Under the pieces are notes generated by a model. That model was given only the letters and a program-made list of their open reading frames with translations. It ran no database searches and was not told the DNA's origin. A stretch of DNA of 64,000 nucleotides from Flavobacterium tyrosinilyticum (GTDB lineage Bacteria > Bacteroidota > Bacteroidia > Flavobacteriales > Flavobacteriaceae), in contig NZ_JAMOKG010000001.1 in the NCBI RefSeq assembly GCF_023656565.1, positions 316,456 to 380,455 on the forward strand, given 5' to 3'. Position 1 is the stretch's first letter, and each line of letters opens with the position of its first letter. Below, in pieces: positions 13,638 through 24,012 of this stretch. The position numbers and the translations under genes were made by a program.

Positions 13638-16244
13638 TTATTTTTTAACCAGCATTCTTTTGATCTCATTCAGTTTCATCAATGCTTCTACTGGTGTAAT
13701 TGCATTAATGTCGAGGCTCAAAATTTCCTCTTTTATCTCTTCCAACAAAGGATCATCTAGATTAAAGAAACTCATCTGCATTTCATCATTAGCAGATTTT
13801 ATTCCGTTTAGAGCATCACTTGAATGGTTCTTTTCTAATTTCTTTAAAAGCTTTTGTGCTTTCGAAATAACCAGCTGAGGCATTCCAGCCATTTTAGCAA
13901 CATGAATTCCGAAACTATGTGCGCTCCCTCCTTTTACCAGCTTTCTAACAAAAAGAACGGTATCTTTCAACTCTTTTACCGCCACATTAAAATTCTGGAT
14001 TCTCGGCATCGATTCCGTCATTTCATTCAACTCATGATAATGCGTTGCAAAAAGCGTTTTTGCTCTCCCCGGATGCTCGTGCAAAAATTCAGCAATTGCC
14101 CAAGCAATCGAGATTCCGTCGTAGGTACTTGTTCCTCTTCCAATCTCATCTAACAGCACTAAACTTCGATCTGAAATATTATTCAAGATCGAAGCCGTTT
14201 CGTTCATTTCGACCATAAAAGTTGATTCTCCCATTGAGATATTATCAGAAGCTCCAACTCTGGTAAAGATCTTATCGACAATTCCCATTCTAACACTGTC
14301 AGCAGGCACAAAACTTCCCATTTGAGCCAAAAGTACAATTAGAGCCGTTTGCCTTAAAATCGCCGACTTACCCGACATGTTTGGCCCGGTAATCATAATA
14401 ATCTGCTGCGTTTCTCTGTCTAAGAAAACATCATTGGCAATATAAGGCGTTCCAACTGGCAATTGCTTTTCGATTACAGGGTGTCTTCCGTTTTTGATAT
14501 CCAATTCGAATGTATCATCGATTTCAGGCTGCACATATTGATTTTCGACAGCCATTTGCGTAAACGAACATAAACAATCCAATTGCGCAACCAAATACGC
14601 GTTCATTTGAACTGGTTTGATATAAGTCGAAATCCAAGCTACTAATTGCTCAAAAAGCTCACTTTCTATTTTATAGATCTTTTCTTCTGCTCCTAAAATT
14701 TTGGTTTCGTATTCTTTTAATTCTTCAGTAATATAACGCTCTGCATTTACCAAAGTCTGTTTACGAATCCATTCTTCTGGAACTTTATCTTTGTGCGTAT
14801 TTCTAACTTCAATATAGTATCCGAAAACATTGTTAAAAGAAATTTTCAATGAAGAAATTCCTGTTCTTTCCGATTCTCTTTTTTCAATTCCTTCTAAAAA
14901 TTCTTTTCCTGAAGTTGAAATCGCACGCAATTCATCCAGTTCTTCATTTATTCCTGCTGCGATCGCATTTCCTTTTGAGATTGCAACTGGCGCATCTTGG
15001 TTTAATGTCGTTTTAATTTTTTCGCGAAGCAAATCACAAGCATGTAAACTGTCTCCGATAACCTTTACCGCTTCTTGCGGACTTTCCAGCGCAAGAGTTT
15101 TAATCGGAATAATGGCATCTAAAGATTCCTTTAAATACACAATTTCTCTTGGCGAAACTTTTCCTGCAGCAATTTTAGAAATCAAACGCTCTAAATCTGA
15201 AATCTGTTTAATCTGATATTGGATATTATGCAGAATTTCAGGATTTGATTTTAAATACGCTACTACTTCATGTCGTCCTTTTATTTTATTAGCGTCTTTT
15301 AAAGGCAATGCCAACCAACGTTTCAACAAACGACCTCCCATTGGAGAAAGCGTTTTATCGATAACGTCCAAAAGCGTAACTGCATTTGGATTATAACTAT
15401 GATACAATTCTAAGTTTCGAATGGTAAAGCGATCCATCCACACGTAAGCATCTTCCGCAATACGCTGAATAGCCGTAATATGCTGCACACGATTATGCTG
15501 CGTCTCGGATAAATAATATAAAATTGCTCCAGAAGCAATAATTCCTTCTTTTAATTCTTCAACACCAAATCCTTTTAAGGAATTCGTCTGAAAATGCTTT
15601 GTTAAAGTTTCTAAAGCATAATCTTCTTTATAAATCCAATCTTCTAGGTAGAAACTATGAAAATCTTCTCCAAAAGCAGTTTTAAAATCATTCTTATTAT
15701 TCTTTGCAACCAAAACCTCGCTTGGGTTAAAGTTCTGCAACAATTTGTCAATATATTCTGCATTTCCTTGAGCCGTTAAAAACTCTCCAGTTGAAACATC
15801 TAAAAATGAAATTCCGATATTTTTATTAGCAAAATAAACAGATGCCAAAAAGTTGTTTGATTTCGATTGTAAAACCTCATCGTTCAAAGAAACTCCAGGA
15901 GTTACCAACTCCGTTACCCCTCTTTTTACAATTGTTTTGGTCATTTTTGGATCTTCCAGCTGATCGCAGATTGCAACACGAAGTCCAGCTTTTACCAATT
16001 TTGGCAAATAAGTATTAACAGAATGATGTGGAAACCCCGCAAGCGCCGTTTCTGTATCAGATCCTGCACCTCTTTTTGTTAATGTTATTCCTAAAATCTT
16101 AGAAGCTCTAATGGCGTCTTCTCCAAAGGTTTCATAAAAATCTCCTACTCTGAAAAGCAGACATGCATCAGGATATTTAGCCTTGATTTCGTTGTACTGT
16201 TTCATTAAAGGTGTTTCCTTCACCACTTTCTCTTTAGCTGCCAA
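13638..16244 (-). CDS. mutS: DNA mismatch repair protein MutS
   Basis: Recognises mismatches and recruits MutL. 868 residues, full length. The mismatch-reading F36-Y37-E38 motif (DFYETF) is intact. The Walker A motif GPNMSGKS lies near residue 620, with Walker [17 protein letters not shown] and the FATHYHEL switch following. The N-terminal [20 protein letters not shown] is canonical. It is monocistronic and divergent from the DUF1573 gene. No defect suggesting a mutator strain is visible. Confidence 0.97.
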   Translation of the reverse strand: MAAKEKVVKETPLMKQYNEIKAKYPDACLLFRVGDFYETFGEDAIRASKILGITLTKRGAGSDTETALAGFPHHSVNTYLPKLVKAGLRVAICDQLEDPKMTKTIVKRGVTELVTPGVSLNDEVLQSKSNNFLASVYFANKNIGISFLDVSTGEFLTAQGNAEYIDKLLQNFNPSEVLVAKNNKNDFKTAFGEDFHSFYLEDWIYKEDYALETLTKHFQTNSLKGFGVEELKEGIIASGAILYYLSETQHNRVQHITAIQRIAEDAYVWMDRFTIRNLELYHSYNPNAVTLLDVIDKTLSPMGGRLLKRWLALPLKDANKIKGRHEVVAYLKSNPEILHNIQYQIKQISDLERLISKIAAGKVSPREIVYLKESLDAIIPIKTLALESPQEAVKVIGDSLHACDLLREKIKTTLNQDAPVAISKGNAIAAGINEELDELRAISTSGKEFLEGIEKRESERTGISSLKISFNNVFGYYIEVRNTHKDKVPEEWIRKQTLVNAERYITEELKEYETKILGAEEKIYKIESELFEQLVAWISTYIKPVQMNAYLVAQLDCLCSFTQMAVENQYVQPEIDDTFELDIKNGRHPVIEKQLPVGTPYIANDVFLDRETQQIIMITGPNMSGKSAILRQTALIVLLAQMGSFVPADSVRMGIVDKIFTRVGASDNISMGESTFMVEMNETASILNNISDRSLVLLDEIGRGTSTYDGISIAWAIAEFLHEHPGRAKTLFATHYHELNEMTESMPRIQNFNVAVKELKDTVLFVRKLVKGGSAHSFGIHVAKMAGMPQLVISKAQKLLKKLEKNHSSDALNGIKSANDEMQMSFFNLDDPLLEEIKEEILSLDINAITPVEALMKLNEIKRMLVKK

Positions 16245-16346
16245 ATTGTAATGTTTTTAAATGAAAAAATTAAGACAGCGAATTTATGCTTTTTTAGCCG
16301 CATATGAAAAGCTTCAAAAATTAAAATATTTTAAGATTTTTTTAGG

Positions 16347-16375
16347 TTGTAGTATAAGATTTTTACATAGCTTTG
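16347..16375 (+). promoter_or_regulatory. Promoter of the DUF1573 gene
   Basis: TTG at 16347-16349, 18 bp, then TAGCTTTG at 16368-16375, close to the Bacteroidota consensus and 26 bp before the ATG. Confidence 0.6.
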
Positions 16376-16401
16376 TTTATCATTAAAAAAGACCCTTAAA
16401 G

Positions 16402-16833
16402 ATGAAAAAAATAATCTTATTCGCTATGTTAGCTGTAGCTGGTATTACGGCTACTAATGCACAAACAACTAAAAAAGCTAAAGCGGCTAAAGTTGCTAAA
16501 GTTGAAGGAGCTGGAATGGCTTTCGAAACTGAAACTATCGATTACGGAACTATCGCTCACAATGCTGATGGAAAACGTGAATTCGTTTTTGTAAACAACG
16601 GAACTAAGCCATTAATCATTACTAACACTACAGGATCTTGCGGATGTACTGTTCCAACTACTCCAAAAGAACCAATCGCTCCAGGAGCTAAAGGTGTTAT
16701 TGGTGTAAAATATGCTACTGATAGAGTTGGTGCTTTTACAAAAACTGTAACTGTAACTTCTAACGCAGAAGGACAACCTACAAAAATCCTTACTATTAAA
16801 GGTACTGTTTTACCAGATCCAGTAAAAAGCTAA
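16402..16833 (+). CDS. DUF1573 domain exported protein
   Basis: 143 residues with a Sec signal peptide (cleavage after TNAQ, about 21), a Lys/Ala-rich linker and one DUF1573 domain. Its signature is FETETIDYGTIAHNADGKRE, then GSCGCTVPTTPKEPIAPG and VTVTSNAEG. The domain is an Ig-like beta-sandwich common in exported Bacteroidota proteins and of unknown role; the CGC pair is typical. It has its own promoter and terminator, and the regular codon use suggests good expression. Confidence 0.9.
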   Translation: MKKIILFAMLAVAGITATNAQTTKKAKAAKVAKVEGAGMAFETETIDYGTIAHNADGKREFVFVNNGTKPLIITNTTGSCGCTVPTTPKEPIAPGAKGVIGVKYATDRVGAFTKTVTVTSNAEGQPTKILTIKGTVLPDPVKS

Positions 16834-16856
16834 TCTGAAAAACATTTAAAATAATC

Positions 16857-16888
16857 AAAAAGCTTCCTTATCTTTGGAAGCTTTTTTT
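16857..16888 (+). terminator. Terminator of the DUF1573 gene
   Basis: AAAAAGCTTCC pairs with GGAAGCTTTTT across an 8-nt loop, with a T-run of seven. Confidence 0.88.
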
Positions 16889-16908
16889 ATGACTACAATT
16901 CAAAAACA

Positions 16909-17445
16909 ATGAGAAAACTCGAAAACAGCGAACTAGACCGTAAATCTATTGAAGATTTTAAAAAATCGGAGAAAACACCTTTAATATTAGTTTTAGACGA
17001 TATTAGAAGTCTACACAATATTGGTTCTGTTTTTAGAACTGCTGATGCGTTTTTGATTGAAAAAATAATCTTATGCGGAATCACCGCAACTCCTCCAAAT
17101 AAGGAAATCCATAAAACTGCTCTTGGCGCAACCGAAACTGTTGCTTGGGAACATAATGAAAATGTTTTGGAAGTTATCGAAAACTTAAAGAAAGAAAATG
17201 TTCTTACAATGGCAATTGAGCAGGTTGAAAGTTCCGTTTTTCTTCAGGATTTTAAAATTGAAAAAGACCAGAAATATGCTTTAGTTTTTGGAAATGAAGT
17301 TTATGGCGTTTCGCAAGAAGCCGTAGCAATCTGCGACGGATGTATTGAAATTCCGCAACTTGGAACCAAACACTCTCTTAATATTTCTGTAAGTGCCGGA
17401 ATTGTGGTTTGGGATTTATTTCAAAAAATGAACTGGCCAGAATAA
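16909..17445 (+). CDS. TrmH/SpoU-family RNA 2'-O-methyltransferase
   Basis: SAM-dependent methylation of a tRNA or rRNA ribose; cytoplasmic. 178 residues, so a single SPOUT domain without the extra substrate-binding domain. The SpoU motifs are all present: LDDIRSLHNIGSVFRTADAF (1), ALVFGNEVYGVSQEAV (2) and IPQLGTKHSLNISVSAGIVV (3). The RNA target cannot be told. It lies 20 bp after the terminator of the DUF1573 gene. Confidence 0.93.
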   Translation: MRKLENSELDRKSIEDFKKSEKTPLILVLDDIRSLHNIGSVFRTADAFLIEKIILCGITATPPNKEIHKTALGATETVAWEHNENVLEVIENLKKENVLTMAIEQVESSVFLQDFKIEKDQKYALVFGNEVYGVSQEAVAICDGCIEIPQLGTKHSLNISVSAGIVVWDLFQKMNWPE

Positions 17446-17556
17446 AATCAATCGGGTTTTTATTAAAAAAATGTGATTTTATGATATTTTCAAGCCTAAA
17501 TATGTTAGAAATGTAAATATATTTTTTTGTTGTTATAAAATTGATACTTTTATAAA

Positions 17557-20500
17557 ATGAAAAATAATTATTTCTTAAAAGCATCTTTTTTATTCATTTT
17601 ATTGCTGTCCAGTTTTATTGGATCTGCACAACAATATACTTCAATTCCCGATTCTAACTTCGAACAAGCTTTAATCGATTTAAATATTGATAGTGGCACT
17701 ATTGATGGTCAAGTTCTGACTGCAAATATTATTAATCTGAAGACATTAGTGCTACAAGGAAAAAATATTTCAGATCTAACCGGAATAGAAAACTTTACAA
17801 ATCTGGAATATTTAGACTTAGGAGCAACCAATAATGATCCTGATAGGAATAACAAAATCAGCTATTTAAATATCACAAAAAACACAAAGCTAAAGCTTCT
17901 AAGCTGCAACTTCAACAATCTAACCAGTCTTGATTTATCAAAAAACATCAATCTGACTGAACTACATTTAAATGGAAACAAATTAAATAGCATCAACATA
18001 TCTAACAATAACCTTTTAGCCATTTTTAATTGCGGCGGCAACAATCTTACAAATCTAGATGTAACCCAAAACACAGCATTAAAACATTTATCTTTCGACA
18101 GAAACAAATTAACAGATATAGATTTATCAAACAATACAGCATTAATCGGTTTATCCTGCAATTACAACGAATTAACAAATCTTAATATCAGTAAAAACAT
18201 AAATCTTGATAATTTAAATTGCAGTTTCAATAAATTAACCACTCTAGATGTTAGTCAAAATACTATTATTCAAGGCATATCCTGCGATATCAATCAGCTT
18301 ACAAGTTTAGATGTCAGCAATAACCCCATATTAAAAACTTTAACTTTAAATAACAATAAAATAAGTGCATTGGACATTTCTAAAAATCTTCAGTTATTTG
18401 TTTTAGATGCTGGCAATAATCAACTAACTAGCATCGATGCAACAAAACATTTAAGTTTGAACAATTTAAATATTGGTAGTAATCCAATATCAAATCTAGA
18501 TATTACAAACAATAGCGCTTTAGAATCATTATCTTTTCGTTCGACAAAGGTTTCCAATATTGATACTTCTAAAAACCCCAAACTAACACAGTTATATTGT
18601 TCTAACACATTATTAACTTCTTTAGATGTTTCTAAAAATCCTAAGTTAACCAGCTTTGTCTGCAATGGTAATTCATTAAGTTCTTTGAATTTAAAAAACG
18701 GAAACAATACTCTACTTAATAATTTAAGTTTTATCTCCAACCCAAGCCTTAGCTGCATTCAAGTAGACAACGCAAATTATTCTAATGCCAATTGGTCTGC
18801 TTACAAAGACAATACAGCTACTTATTCTAACGATTGCAGCAAATTTTCGGCTGTTGCGCCGCCAGTAATTAAAGCTACTGGCGATCAATTATACTGTCCT
18901 CAAAGCACTATAAAAATTGTAACAGACGTAACCATAACAAACGATCCTTCTGAAACTGGAACCGAAGCCATTTATATTCAAATTTCTTCTGGATATTCTA
19001 GCGGTTTTGATAAACTTGAACTTTTAAATCCTACAGCGCATTCTAACATTACCACAAGTTGGGATCCTGTGGCAGGAAAAATAACATTATCTAGCACTAC
19101 CACTGGAGCCGATGTTTTATATTCCGATTTTGTTGCCGCTATTAAAGATGTTGCCTTTACAAATTCTTCTGCAACGGCTTCTGGAATCAAGACATTTTCT
19201 ATTACAATGGGTAAAGCAAATTATTTACCCTCTACACAGCATTATTATGAATATGTTCCAAGTATCGGAATAACATGGACAGCAGCAAGAGATGCGGCAG
19301 CGGCTCGAACTTATTATGGTCTTCAAGGTTATTTAGCCACTATTTTATCTGCTGATGAAGCAAAACTAATTGGCGAACAAGCTTCTGGAACGGGATGGAT
19401 TGGAGGCAGCGATGCCGAAACTGAAGGAGTCTGGAAATGGGTTACGGGTCCTGAAGCAGGAACTATTTTTTGGAATGGAAACGCAAACGGATCAACACCA
19501 AATTATGCTTTTTGGAACACAAATGAACCCAACCAACAAGGCGATGAAGATTATGCTCATATTACACAACCTGGTGTAGGAATACGAGGCTCTTGGAACG
19601 ACTTATCAAATGCAGGAGATACCTCTGGCGATTATCAGCCAAAAGGATATGTGGTAGAATATGGCGGAATGCCGGGCGAAACTCCTTTACAGATTGCAAC
19701 CAGTACCAAAATCACTATTCCTGTGGCAACACCAGCTAGCAATCTGAGTCCCGTTTGCAACTCAGGAAGTTTTACTTTAACTGCAACCGCAAATGCTGGT
19801 ACGATTAACTGGTACGATGCCGCTACAGGAGGAAATTTATTAGGAACCGGAACTACCTACACCACTCCAATAATAAGTACAACTACCATTTATTATGTTG
19901 ATGCAGGTTGCGAACTAAACCGAAAATCGATAACTGCAACTGTAAATATAACTCCTTCGACTCCTATTGCAGAACGAGACACCTATACCAATTGTGGCCC
20001 AGGAACTCTGACTATTAAAGCAACTTCAAATATTGGTTCCATAAATTGGTATGCTTCAGCAACTGGAGGAACAAGTCTTTATGTGGGAACAACTTTTACC
20101 ACTCCAACTATTTCATCCAATACCACTTATTATGCCGAAGCATCAAATACTGGATGCATCAACCCAACAAGAACTCCAATAAATATTGAGATTTACACAC
20201 CTCCAGCTGTTACTGATGAAACTTTGTCATTGTGCGAATTTAAGACCATAACATTAGATGCTGGAATTTCTGGAATGAATTATTTATGGTCAAATGGAGC
20301 TACAACTCAAACTAATACTGTTAGTACTGGCGGAACATACACGGTAGCCGTTACAAGTCCGTCTCCTGAAAATTGTACGAGTACAAAAACAATTATAGTC
20401 GAAGAACATAAAATTCCTCAAATTGCGCGAGTTGATGTTGAAGGAACTAGAGCTATTATCTATCCTGTAAAAGCAGAAGATTATTATGAATATTCTGTAG

Positions 20501-20874
20501 ATGGTGTCAATTTTCAAGATTCTACTATTTTCTACGATGTTCCTGGCGGATTACAAACTGCGTATGCACGAGAAAAAAGTGGCTGCGGGCAAAATACCAA
20601 ACAATTTGTAGTGCTCGTTTTTCCTCCATTTTTTACACCAAACAACGATACTTACAACGATGTTTGGGAAGTAACCGGAATGGAAAATTATCCTCAGGCG
20701 GTCGTTACGATTTTTGACCGCTACGGAAAATTAATAGCACAATTAAGCCGCTTCAAAATGACTTGGGACGGTACTTTAAATCAAGTTCCGCTTCCTGCTT
20801 CAGATTATTGGTATGCTTTAAAAGTAGATGATTCAACGCCTATTTTAAGAGGACATTTTACTTTGAAAAGATAG
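17557..20874 (+). CDS. T9SS-secreted leucine-rich-repeat and C-type-lectin surface protein
   Basis: 1105 residues. A signal peptide (1-24, cut after GSAQ) is followed by a long array of about 21-residue leucine-rich repeats (about 60-400, e.g. LTSLDLSKNINLTELHLNGN). A lectin-like domain lies at about 558-708 (WTAARDAAAA, GYLATILSADEAKLI, GTGWIGGSD, FWNTNEPNQQGDEDYAH, GSWNDL). Ig-like repeats (INWYDAATGG, INWYASATGG) and a type B T9SS sorting domain (about 1023-1105, FFTPNNDTYNDVWEVTG) follow. Expected at the cell surface or secreted in gliding flavobacteria, with an adhesion or carbohydrate-binding role inferred. It is monocistronic. Adhesin versus enzyme-linked scaffold cannot be decided; no catalytic motif is seen. 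Confidence 0.9.
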   Translation: MKNNYFLKASFLFILLLSSFIGSAQQYTSIPDSNFEQALIDLNIDSGTIDGQVLTANIINLKTLVLQGKNISDLTGIENFTNLEYLDLGATNNDPDRNNKISYLNITKNTKLKLLSCNFNNLTSLDLSKNINLTELHLNGNKLNSINISNNNLLAIFNCGGNNLTNLDVTQNTALKHLSFDRNKLTDIDLSNNTALIGLSCNYNELTNLNISKNINLDNLNCSFNKLTTLDVSQNTIIQGISCDINQLTSLDVSNNPILKTLTLNNNKISALDISKNLQLFVLDAGNNQLTSIDATKHLSLNNLNIGSNPISNLDITNNSALESLSFRSTKVSNIDTSKNPKLTQLYCSNTLLTSLDVSKNPKLTSFVCNGNSLSSLNLKNGNNTLLNNLSFISNPSLSCIQVDNANYSNANWSAYKDNTATYSNDCSKFSAVAPPVIKATGDQLYCPQSTIKIVTDVTITNDPSETGTEAIYIQISSGYSSGFDKLELLNPTAHSNITTSWDPVAGKITLSSTTTGADVLYSDFVAAIKDVAFTNSSATASGIKTFSITMGKANYLPSTQHYYEYVPSIGITWTAARDAAAARTYYGLQGYLATILSADEAKLIGEQASGTGWIGGSDAETEGVWKWVTGPEAGTIFWNGNANGSTPNYAFWNTNEPNQQGDEDYAHITQPGVGIRGSWNDLSNAGDTSGDYQPKGYVVEYGGMPGETPLQIATSTKITIPVATPASNLSPVCNSGSFTLTATANAGTINWYDAATGGNLLGTGTTYTTPIISTTTIYYVDAGCELNRKSITATVNITPSTPIAERDTYTNCGPGTLTIKATSNIGSINWYASATGGTSLYVGTTFTTPTISSNTTYYAEASNTGCINPTRTPINIEIYTPPAVTDETLSLCEFKTITLDAGISGMNYLWSNGATTQTNTVSTGGTYTVAVTSPSPENCTSTKTIIVEEHKIPQIARVDVEGTRAIIYPVKAEDYYEYSVDGVNFQDSTIFYDVPGGLQTAYAREKSGCGQNTKQFVVLVFPPFFTPNNDTYNDVWEVTGMENYPQAVVTIFDRYGKLIAQLSRFKMTWDGTLNQVPLPASDYWYALKVDDSTPILRGHFTLKR

Positions 20875-20881
20875 TTTTTAA

Positions 20882-20969
20882 TGAGAGAATATGTCAATTT
20901 GATAATTAGATAATTAAAAAAAGACATCTCTAAAAAATTATCTAATTGACACATTATCTAATTATCTCA
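20882..20969. repeat. ATTATCTAATT-family inverted repeat
   Basis: GATAATTAGATAATT on the left faces AATTATCTAATTGACACATT and ATTATCTAATTATCTC on the right, forming a long AT hairpin between two converging genes. A related tract lies at 52395-52470. Confidence 0.65.
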
Positions 20970-20970
20970 A

Positions 20971-22104
20971 TTAATTAAGCTTCTTCTTAATTTCATTTAA
21001 TATATAAAGATAATCTTCGTGTTTTTTTACAAAATCTCGGTCTGAAACATCAATGATTAAAACATTCAAATCGGTTTGAGATTTTATGTATTCCAAATAC
21101 CCATTATTGATTTTATCCAAATAGGATCCTTCAATATTCTGTTCGTAAATACGTCCGCGTTTTTTTATATTTTGAAGAAGTCGTTCTGTATTTTGATACA
21201 AATAAACATACAAATCGGGTTTTGGCATTTCTTTATAAATGATATCAAACAGATTTCTATACAAACGATATTCATCTTCGGCAAGCGTTATTTTCGCAAA
21301 AATCAAAGATTTAAAAATATGATAATCGGCCACTATAAAATCTTTAAACAAATCGAATTGCGCCAAATCATCGGCCAATTGCTGATAACGGTCCGCCAGA
21401 AAAGACATTTCTAGAGGAAACGCATATCTATTTTGATCTTTATAAAATTTGGGCAAAAACGGATTATCTGCAAATCGTTCTAAAACAGTTTTTCCGTTAA
21501 AATCTTCGGCTATCTTATGCACCAAAGTAGTTTTTCCTGCCCCAATATTCCCTTCAAAAGCAACATAATTAAATTGATTTAGAGGAATTTGTGCAATTGG
21601 ACTTTTCAGATTCTGCACAACTGTACAAACACTATCGTCTGGAGTTACGGCAATCAATTCGGGAATTGTTTTTTGCAAAATCGGATGTTTCCAACTTAAC
21701 TTTAAATCCTGCATTGGAAGCAAAACAAAATTTCTGTTCTGCATTAGCGGATGCGGGACTTGAAGTTTTTCCGTATCAATTATTTCGTTATCAAAAGCAA
21801 TCAAATCAACATCAATAATTCTAGACTGATACCCTTCTTGATTCAAACGGATCCTTCCTAGTTCTTTTTCGACTTTTAAAATTTGATTTAATACTTTTTG
21901 CGCAGATAAATTGGTATGCAAAAGAAGTGCGCAATTATAAAAAGCATCACTTTCAAACCCCCATGCAGGAGTTTCATAAAGTTTTGAAACCTCGATAACA
22001 GTTCCCACATTTTGATGTATTAAATCAATACAATTTTGAATGTTTTCTAGTCTGCTGCCTTGGTTGCTGCCTATCGATAAAACGATTTGATGCTGTAATT
22101 TCAT
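20971..22104 (-). CDS. folK: Bifunctional FolK-deoxynucleoside kinase fusion
   Basis: 377 residues. Residues 1-165 are HPPK (FolK), which adds pyrophosphate to hydroxymethyl-dihydropterin in folate synthesis: SIGSNQGSR (10-18), DVDLIAF (98-104), VPHPLMQNRNFVLLPM (116-131). After a short linker, residues 178-377 form a deoxynucleoside kinase for dNTP salvage: P-loop GNIGAGKTT (185-193), ERFADNPFLPKFY, SFLADRYQQ and a lid with Arg (KKRGRIYEQ). There is no stop or frameshift between domains, so the fusion is real. It links folate (and thus dTMP) supply with nucleoside salvage. Such fusions occur in Flavobacteriia. Confidence 0.93.
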   Translation of the reverse strand: MKLQHQIVLSIGSNQGSRLENIQNCIDLIHQNVGTVIEVSKLYETPAWGFESDAFYNCALLLHTNLSAQKVLNQILKVEKELGRIRLNQEGYQSRIIDVDLIAFDNEIIDTEKLQVPHPLMQNRNFVLLPMQDLKLSWKHPILQKTIPELIAVTPDDSVCTVVQNLKSPIAQIPLNQFNYVAFEGNIGAGKTTLVHKIAEDFNGKTVLERFADNPFLPKFYKDQNRYAFPLEMSFLADRYQQLADDLAQFDLFKDFIVADYHIFKSLIFAKITLAEDEYRLYRNLFDIIYKEMPKPDLYVYLYQNTERLLQNIKKRGRIYEQNIEGSYLDKINNGYLEYIKSQTDLNVLIIDVSDRDFVKKHEDYLYILNEIKKKLN

Positions 22105-22145
22105 AATTAATGCAAATTAACTAAAACTATTTTAGAATTAACCAA

Positions 22146-22153
22146 TATATTTG
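22146..22153 (+). promoter_or_regulatory. Possible -7 element of sppA
   Basis: TATATTTG fits TAnnTTTG, giving a leader of about 85 nt before sppA. No clear -33 element. Confidence 0.35.
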
Positions 22154-22242
22154 TGAAACGACGTCTCAAATTCAATCCTAAATTTAGATGTCTAGTTTGT
22201 AACATTTTGCCCTTTTTTGCTACTTATTAAAAAAATATACAT

Positions 22243-24000
22243 ATGAAGTTTTTAGGAAATGTAATTGCCACAGTTATTGGTATTTTTGTTTTTATTATGC
22301 TCTTCTTTTTTGGAGTGCTCTTTATCGGAGTTGTTTTTGGCGGTGACGATAGCGTTTCTGTTAAATCCAATTCGGTTATTGAATTAAATTTAAAAGAAAT
22401 TAAAAACGATTACGCAGGAAAATATAAAGATCCATGGGTAACTCGTTTTTCTGAACAAAAAGGCATTGGTTTGACCGATGTAATTGATGCTATTGAAGCG
22501 GCAAAAACAGATGATAACATCAAAGGAATTTCAATCTTAAATGATGAATCGTCTCTTGGTCTTGCACAATATAAAGATTTAAGAAATGCTTTAGAAAGCT
22601 TCAAAAAATCTGGAAAATTTGTCTGGGCTTATGCCAATACGTATTCTCAAAAAGAATATTACTTAAACTCGGTTGCCAATACCATTTATCTAAATCCAGC
22701 TGGAGATTTAGATTTTAAAGGACTTTCTTCTGAAGTTATGTTTTTCAAAGATTTTCAAGATAAATCTGGAATTCATATGGAGGTAATTCGTCACGGAAAA
22801 TACAAAAGTGCTGTTGAACCTTTCTTAGACAATAAAATGAGCGATGCCAATAGAGAGCAGATTACTGCACTTTTAAACTCTATTTGGGGTATCGTTTCGG
22901 CAGATATTTCAAAAAGCAGAAATATTTCGTTACCAAAATTAAACGAAATTGCAAACGGTCTTTTGGCTAGAACTCCAGAAATGGCAAAACAGCAGCATTT
23001 AGTAGATATTATTGCTTACGAAGATGTTTACCACGATGCCATTAGAAAAGTTCTAAAAGTAGACAAAGATGAAGATTACAACAAAATTTCAATCTCAGAT
23101 TACACTCAAAATCACGTAACAACAGCTTTGGCCGATACTTCAAGCGATCAGATTGCGATTATTTACGCTCAAGGCGAAATTGGAAGCGGTGAAGGAGATG
23201 TAAATACAATTGGAGAAGGTTCTATGCGCCGCTCTTTGCAAGAAGCTAGAAAAAATGATGATGTTAAAGCAATCGTCCTTAGAATTGACAGTCCGGGCGG
23301 AAGTGCACTAACTTCTGATTTAATCTGGAGGGAAATTGAAATTACTAAAAAAGTTAAACCTGTTGTGGTTTCTATGGGTAATTATGCGGCTTCTGGCGGT
23401 TATTATATCGCTTGTAACGCCAATAAAATTTTTGCTGAAAACAATACCATTACAGGATCTATTGGAGTTTTCGGAATGCTGCCAAACTTTAGTCCATTGG
23501 CAAACAAATTAGGAATCAATTCTGAACAAGTTAAAACGCATGAAAACTCAGCAAACTACAGTCCGTTTGTACCTGTTGATGAAAAATTCAAAGCTTTTAC
23601 TTTAGAAGGAGTTGAAAAAGTATACAACACTTTTGTAACTCATGTTGCCGAAGGTCGAAAAATGACTTTTGCACAAGTCGACTCAATTGCGCAAGGTCGC
23701 GTTTGGTCAGGAACTGAAGCTTTAAAAATTGGTTTGGTGGATAAAATTGGCGGATTGAATGATGCGATTGCTGAAGCAGCTAAAATTGCTAAAGTAAAAA
23801 AATACAGCACTCAGAATTATCCTGAATACGAAAAAACACTAAACGATCTTCTTTCTAATCTTCCTTTTGCTAAATCGAAAGAAGCTTTTATAAAAGAAGA
23901 AATTGGCGAAGAAAACTACCTTCTTATCGAACAGGTTAAGAAATTTCAAAAACAAAAAGGAGTGCAAACGATATTGCCCTACGGAATCAATATTTATTAA
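22243..24000 (+). CDS. sppA: Signal peptide peptidase SppA, 67K type
   Basis: Membrane-anchored serine protease that degrades cleaved signal peptides. 585 residues with two S49 halves, as in E. coli SppA. A TM anchor lies at about 6-35. The N-terminal half supplies the general-base lysine near 186 (RHGKYKSAVEP). The C-terminal half holds the nucleophile near 385 (SMGNYAASGGYY), and RIDSPGGSALTSDLIW is also diagnostic. The alpha/beta hydrolase gene starts 12 bp later, so the two are probably cotranscribed. Confidence 0.95.
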   Translation: MKFLGNVIATVIGIFVFIMLFFFGVLFIGVVFGGDDSVSVKSNSVIELNLKEIKNDYAGKYKDPWVTRFSEQKGIGLTDVIDAIEAAKTDDNIKGISILNDESSLGLAQYKDLRNALESFKKSGKFVWAYANTYSQKEYYLNSVANTIYLNPAGDLDFKGLSSEVMFFKDFQDKSGIHMEVIRHGKYKSAVEPFLDNKMSDANREQITALLNSIWGIVSADISKSRNISLPKLNEIANGLLARTPEMAKQQHLVDIIAYEDVYHDAIRKVLKVDKDEDYNKISISDYTQNHVTTALADTSSDQIAIIYAQGEIGSGEGDVNTIGEGSMRRSLQEARKNDDVKAIVLRIDSPGGSALTSDLIWREIEITKKVKPVVVSMGNYAASGGYYIACNANKIFAENNTITGSIGVFGMLPNFSPLANKLGINSEQVKTHENSANYSPFVPVDEKFKAFTLEGVEKVYNTFVTHVAEGRKMTFAQVDSIAQGRVWSGTEALKIGLVDKIGGLNDAIAEAAKIAKVKKYSTQNYPEYEKTLNDLLSNLPFAKSKEAFIKEEIGEENYLLIEQVKKFQKQKGVQTILPYGINIY

Positions 24001-24012
24001 TTGAATTAAAAG

